Positions 60,734 to 64,000 of a DNA stretch of 64,000 bases are shown one piece after another. The notes below the pieces were generated by a model. The model saw only the letters and a program-made list of their open reading frames with translations. It made no database searches and was not told the DNA's origin. Both the position numbers and the translations under genes were made by a program. Position 1 is the first letter of the stretch; each line of letters opens with the position of its first letter. This DNA is from Dietzia sp032248695 (lineage in GTDB: Bacteria > Actinomycetota > Actinomycetes > Mycobacteriales > Mycobacteriaceae), in assembly GCF_032248695.1 (NCBI RefSeq), contig NZ_JAVHXC010000004.1, positions 248,001 through 312,000 of the forward strand. Reading direction: 5' to 3'.

Positions 60734-61642
60734 CTAGCGGAGGGTCACCTGCCGGGCACGCAGTCCGTCGCGCGACGACCGCTCGTCCGAGGTGAGCGGC
60801 GTGTCGTTCGCCAGCGCCTCACGCAGTCGCGCGTCGAGCTCCTGCAGCCCCGGCGCCCACTCCTGGTGGTGCATCTCGCGGTCCAGGTCGAACACCGGCA
60901 CGAGCAACCCGTGCGTACGGAACGACCCGGCGAACCGCGAGCCCTCGCCGAGGTGCAGCCCGCCGGACGCGTGGACCCGGGCGAGCGCCTCGAACAGCGC
61001 GTCCTCGTCCTCCGGGCGGACCCAGCGGATGTGCGCCTTCTCGCCGGCGTCGACCCACCACGCCGCCTCGATGCCGTCCGCCTCGACCCGCGCCGAGGGC
61101 ATCATGACCTCGTTGGCGTTGCGCACGGCCTGCTCGATCTCGGGCGCGACCTGCACACCCTCGGCCACCCACCACGAGAAGTCGTCGTGCACGACGATCT
61201 CGAGCGGGGCGTCCTTGACCACGACGTCCTCCAGCGCCGGCGTGGACTCGGTGGGGTGCGACGACGTCAGGGTCTCCCCGCCGCCGGCGCGTCCCGCCCA
61301 GTCCACCGCGAACGCGAGATCAGCGGCCGGGTCGGGGCCGTGGACCTGCACCTGCAGGCCGACCATCGCCTCGCCGCCGAGCTCGGGGTCGCGGACCAAG
61401 CCCGCGATCGCGCCCGGCAGGACCGTCGCCAGGGTCACCTCGCGGTCGCCCGCGACAGTGGTGAGCTTCGCGGTGGCCGACGGCACGAACTCGCGCATCG
61501 CCACCATGTCGCACTCACCGGCGAACCCGGCGAACGGCCGCGGCTCGACGCTCAGTTCCTCCCGCTCGGCCGCGCGTGCGGCGATCTTGGCCTGGCGGTT
61601 GCCGCCGGCCTTGGGCTCGTTGTGCCTATTCCGTCTACCCAC
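60734..61642 (-). CDS. DUF5926-family protein
   Basis: This 302-aa soluble acidic protein starts with a basic tail (GRRNRHNEPKAGGNRQAKIAAR) and contains CDMVAMREFVPSATAKL near 45 and HDDFSWWVAEG, WWVDAGEKAHIRWVRPEDEDALFEALARVHA in the middle, which fits the actinobacterial DUF5926 family. No catalytic motif or signal is seen; the role is unknown. GTG 61642 is preferred because TATCGT lies 7 nt upstream. A G-rich tract starts about 70 bp upstream. Confidence 0.78.
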   Translation of the reverse strand: MGRRNRHNEPKAGGNRQAKIAARAAEREELSVEPRPFAGFAGECDMVAMREFVPSATAKLTTVAGDREVTLATVLPGAIAGLVRDPELGGEAMVGLQVQVHGPDPAADLAFAVDWAGRAGGGETLTSSHPTESTPALEDVVVKDAPLEIVVHDDFSWWVAEGVQVAPEIEQAVRNANEVMMPSARVEADGIEAAWWVDAGEKAHIRWVRPEDEDALFEALARVHASGGLHLGEGSRFAGSFRTHGLLVPVFDLDREMHHQEWAPGLQELDARLREALANDTPLTSDERSSRDGLRARQVTLR

Positions 61643-61649
61643 GGGCACC

Positions 61650-61655
61650 ACGATA
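61650..61655 (-). promoter_or_regulatory. Leaderless -10 box (TATCGT) for the DUF5926 gene
   Basis: TATCGT on the minus strand, then 7 nt, then GTG 61642. Confidence 0.5.
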
Positions 61656-61710
61656 CGGTGCGACTTCGTCAGGTGCCCGCCGGACCGGCGAGTCGGTCTG
61701 CCGCGCTGGC

Positions 61711-61749
61711 GGGTGGGGGTCGGGCTGGGTGGGCTGGGTGGGGCTCGGG
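61711..61749 (+). other. G-quadruplex-forming tract
   Basis: Eight runs of three or more G separated by 1-3 nt (GGGTGGGGGTCGGGCTGGGT and on). G-rich sequence continues to about 61850. It lies just upstream of the DUF5926 promoter, on the strand opposite to that gene. Confidence 0.6.
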
Positions 61750-61907
61750 CTGCGGCGGGTTGGGCGGGGCCGGGTTGGCCCGGGCCGGGTTGGCCGGATG
61801 GGTAGGGCGGATGGGTAGGCCGAGGCCGGGCGGGCCCGGGCGGCAGCGGCCCCCGGCATCCGGCCCTCGACCCCCGGCACGAGTTCGGAGAGCGACGCCG
61901 TGCATGG

Positions 61908-62584
61908 CGCCAGCGCGACCGCCCTCGGATGCGCTGCCTCTCTGACCCGCGCTGGCTCCGTGCACGGTCCCGAGGGAGTTGCGCTAGCGGAAAGGACCAT
62001 CCGGCCAGCCCAAGCCGCCCAGCCAGCGCATGTCCCGCCCCTAGCGCTGCCGAGATGCCCACCGGGCCGTGAGCACTGGCGAATCGAGCAGAGAGCCAGC
62101 GCGAGTCCGGCCACTCATGCTGGCTGACCGCCCTCCGAGCGCCTGAGCGTTGAGCCGCCGTTCAACCCGCCAGCGCGACCGCCCTCAGATGCGCTGCCTC
62201 TCTGACCCGCGCTGGCTCCGTGCACGGTCCCGAGGGAGTTGCGCTAGCGGAAAGGACCATCCGGCCAGCCCAAGCCGCCCAGCCAGCGCATGTACCGCCA
62301 CTCGCGCTGCCGAGATGCCCACCGGGCCGTGAGCACTGGCGAATCGAGCAGAGAGCCAGCGCGAGTCCGGCCACTCATGCTGGCTGACCGCCCTCCGAGC
62401 CCCTGACCGAGGACCCGCCGTACAACCCGCCAGCGCGACCGCCCTCAGATGCGCTGCCTCTCTGACCCGCGCTGGCTCCGTGCACGGTTCCGAAAGGGTT
62501 GCGCTGGCGTAAAGGACCATCCGGCCAGCCCAAGCCGCCCAGCCAGCGCGAGTCGGGCCGCTTACGCTGCCGGATCGCCCGGCA
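61908..62584. repeat. Intergenic CCAGCGC/GCGCTGG element array, copy 5 (260-bp tandem)
   Basis: Within the 919-bp gap between the DUF5926 start and the glpQ end, a 260-bp unit begins at 61908, 62168 and 62428; the first two are nearly identical and the third is partial. Each unit starts CGCCAGCGCGACCGCCCTC, then ATGCGCTGCC, CGCGCTGGCTCC and TTGCGCTAGCGGAAAGGACC. The third copy runs into glpQ and supplies its last codons and TAA stop. No gene is supported here. Confidence 0.9.
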
Positions 62585-63527
62585 CGCGCCGAAAGGACTC
62601 TCCCGACCCGGCCTCGGCGGAACCGGCCGCGGCGCCGCCGGCCCCGGCCCGAGCAGCCCGAGCACCCCCAGCGGACCCACCCGAACCAGCCACCGCTCCA
62701 CCATCCGCGGGCCCCTCGGTCGGCGGGGCGGAGCCGTCGAGAACCGTGAGCGCCCGCGCCGGGACGTTGGTGCCGACCCAGTCCACGCCGAGATCGCGGC
62801 ACAGCAGCAGGTCGGCGGGGTCGTCAACGGTCCAGCAGTACGTGCCCATGCCGCGCGACCGCCAGTACTCGACCAGCCACGGCCGGGCGCGCAACGCGCT
62901 GATGCTCGGCCCCATCAGCTGGGCGCCGAACCCCTCGGCGGGCCAGGACTTGAAGACGTTGCGCCGCTCGCGCAGCTGCACGGTCGGCACGTCCGAAGCC
63001 AACTGCCGGAACCGGCGGACGGCGGCGACGGAGAAACTCATCATCACGGCGCGCGATTCGGCGAACGACGCGGCCCGGTCCAGCCCGAAGTAGGCCAGCT
63101 CGTCACGCAGGGCGGTCTCGACGCGGCCGCCGGTCGGCACGGGGTGCTTGGTCTCGAGGAACAGCCTGACGTGCGGGTACGCCTCGGCCATGACGAGGAA
63201 GCTGCGGAGGGTCATGACGGGTTCGGGCCTGCGGTGCACCGGGTGCCAGGAGCCCACGTCGAGGCGGGAGAGCTGGTCGATGGTGCTGGAGTGGACCCAC
63301 AGGTCACGGTCGGCGACGCGGGTGGTGCGCGGGTCGTGGAGCAGGACGGGCACGCCGTCGGCGGTGAGCCGGATGTCCACCTCGAGCGCCTCGGCGCCCT
63401 GGTCGAGGGCCTGCTGGTAGGCGACGTGGGTGAGTTCGGGGTAGTCGGCGGAGGCGCCCCGGTGGGCGACGACGCCGCTGCGGGTGGAGACGGGTGAGGG
63501 CAGGTGGGTGGTCGCGGGGACCGTCAC
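62562..63527 (-). CDS. glpQ: Glycerophosphodiester phosphodiesterase (GlpQ1-like)
   Basis: This 321-aa enzyme hydrolyses glycerophosphodiesters to glycerol-3-phosphate and an alcohol. The GDPD core (about 18-262) has VVAHRGASADYPE, ALEVDIRLTADGVPVLLHDP (metal-binding Glu/Asp and the His), LETKHP and YCWTVDDPADL. The position matches Rv3842c. After the core, about 55 residues are Ala/Gly/Ser-rich and unlike the family; the last seven codons lie in the intergenic repeat. GTG 63527 has AAGGAG 6 nt upstream, inside the end of the preceding gene. Confidence 0.92.
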   Translation of the reverse strand: MTVPATTHLPSPVSTRSGVVAHRGASADYPELTHVAYQQALDQGAEALEVDIRLTADGVPVLLHDPRTTRVADRDLWVHSSTIDQLSRLDVGSWHPVHRRPEPVMTLRSFLVMAEAYPHVRLFLETKHPVPTGGRVETALRDELAYFGLDRAASFAESRAVMMSFSVAAVRRFRQLASDVPTVQLRERRNVFKSWPAEGFGAQLMGPSISALRARPWLVEYWRSRGMGTYCWTVDDPADLLLCRDLGVDWVGTNVPARALTVLDGSAPPTEGPADGGAVAGSGGSAGGARAARAGAGGAAAGSAEAGSGESFRRVPGDPAA

Positions 63528-63530
63528 GTC

Positions 63531-64000
63531 TCACTCCTTCCGGATCGCGGACGCCTCCACGATCCCCGCCGGGAGGAACCGGCGGGTGAACCGCGGGGAA
63601 GGGTCGGTGAAACTCCGCATGACGGCCCGGGTCTCGCGCGCTGCCCACCACGCGGCGAGGGCGGCCAGGGCGGTGAGCAGGACCGCGTCGGCGGCGGCCT
63701 GCGCGCCGTCGCCGCTGCGGCGCCAGAGGGCCAGGGCGAGGGCCGCGCCGTTGACGCCCCACGCCAGCCACCAGCGTCGGAGGTCGGAGCGGGACGGGGC
63801 GCGGTCCGACGCCCGACGCAGTTCCTCCAGGTAGACGGGGAGGCGGAAGAAGTTGACGACGACGACGAGCGCCCCCGCCCACAGGCCCGCCCGTGACCGC
63901 GGGTCCGGAACCGGTGCGAAGGCCCGTCGCCGGGTGTCGACGAGCCAGGCGGTGGCGGTGATCGCGGCGACTGCCCCCACGGCGAGGGCGACGATCCCGG
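63531..64000 (-). CDS. DUF4328-like membrane protein (5' end cut by window edge)
   Basis: About 156 residues of a membrane protein are visible, still open at the right edge; GTG 63980 is a possible internal start. It has about four hydrophobic segments. RAGLWAGALVVVVNFFRLPVYLEELRRASD resembles the DUF4328 pattern of a TM followed by a Pro and an amphipathic helix with Arg-Ala-Ser. It ends 3 bp before the glpQ start, so the two form an operon. Function is unknown. Confidence 0.55.
   Translation of the reverse strand, partial: GIVALAVGAVAAITATAWLVDTRRRAFAPVPDPRSRAGLWAGALVVVVNFFRLPVYLEELRRASDRAPSRSDLRRWWLAWGVNGAALALALWRRSGDGAQAAADAVLLTALAALAAWWAARETRAVMRSFTDPSPRFTRRFLPAGIVEASAIRKE

Noticed and set aside
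61908..62584. Possible insertion sequence
   Set aside because: No transposase frame, no terminal inverted repeats with target duplication were seen; the units are simple tandem copies.
1..64000. tRNA or rRNA genes
   Set aside because: All gene gaps were scanned by eye for T-arm and anticodon-arm patterns; the few GGTTCGA matches lie in coding sequence or lack a cloverleaf.

Overview
The window looks like the chromosome of a very GC-rich, mycolic-acid-producing actinobacterium (Mycobacteriales). It holds the core cell-envelope region known from Mycobacterium tuberculosis (roughly the Rv3779-Rv3842c neighbourhood) in recognisable but rearranged order. The GC content, only two emb genes, a mycolyltransferase with LGFP repeats and a DUF5129 protein suggest a Dietzia-like or similar non-mycobacterial genus; the genus is an inference.

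Region 1 (1-7189): a minus-strand operon of gtrA, a DUF6541 (Rv3779-like) membrane protein and a partial GlfT2-like galactofuranosyltransferase; a 60-aa gene with SYTPTGR repeats; a FetB/UPF0014-type permease; a secreted LIP-family lipase. Region 2 (7567-18537, plus): dprE1-dprE2-aftA-emb-emb, which make decaprenyl-phospho-arabinose and polymerise arabinan. Region 3 (19285-33050, minus): fadD32-pks13-accD4 (mycolate condensation), an Rv3802-like cutinase-fold enzyme, a small lipoprotein and two mycolyltransferases. Region 4 (33246-39041, minus): glfT2-PAP2-ubiA-aftB, a coupled arabinogalactan operon. Region 5 (39290-43433): a lipoprotein cyclophilin, a DUF5129 protein and a two-TM protein with a possible SAVED-like C-terminus, lying between glfT2 and glf. 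Region 6 (43472-50240): glf, a PGRP amidase, a Cof-type phosphatase, a PlsC-like acyltransferase, a thioesterase and a GNAT protein. Region 7 (50312-55780): serS, an ankyrin protein, a Septum_form protein, a zincin, a phosphoglycerate-mutase-like protein and pheA. Region 8 (55795-64000): small envelope proteins, a CPBP-family protein, an LCP ligase, a DUF5926 protein, glpQ and a truncated membrane protein.

Together the genes supply lipid-linked arabinose (UbiA, PAP2 phosphatase, DprE1/2), UDP-galactofuranose (Glf), galactan (GlfT2), arabinan (AftA, Emb, AftB) and mycolates (FadD32, Pks13, AccD4). They also attach mycolates (mycolyltransferases) and probably ligate arabinogalactan to peptidoglycan (LCP).

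Three non-genic themes stand out. (a) At least 18 genes have a TANNNT hexamer 6-8 nt before an ATG/GTG, the signature of leaderless mRNAs. (b) A family of intergenic repeats rich in CCAGCGC/GCGCTGG recurs at five loci, including 260-bp, 249-bp and 63-bp tandem arrays. (c) A palindromic GGATCCGCTAC array and an ACGACGACGACGAGG oligomer have entered coding sequence, for example in aftB. No tRNA, rRNA, CRISPR array, insertion sequence or prophage gene was seen.
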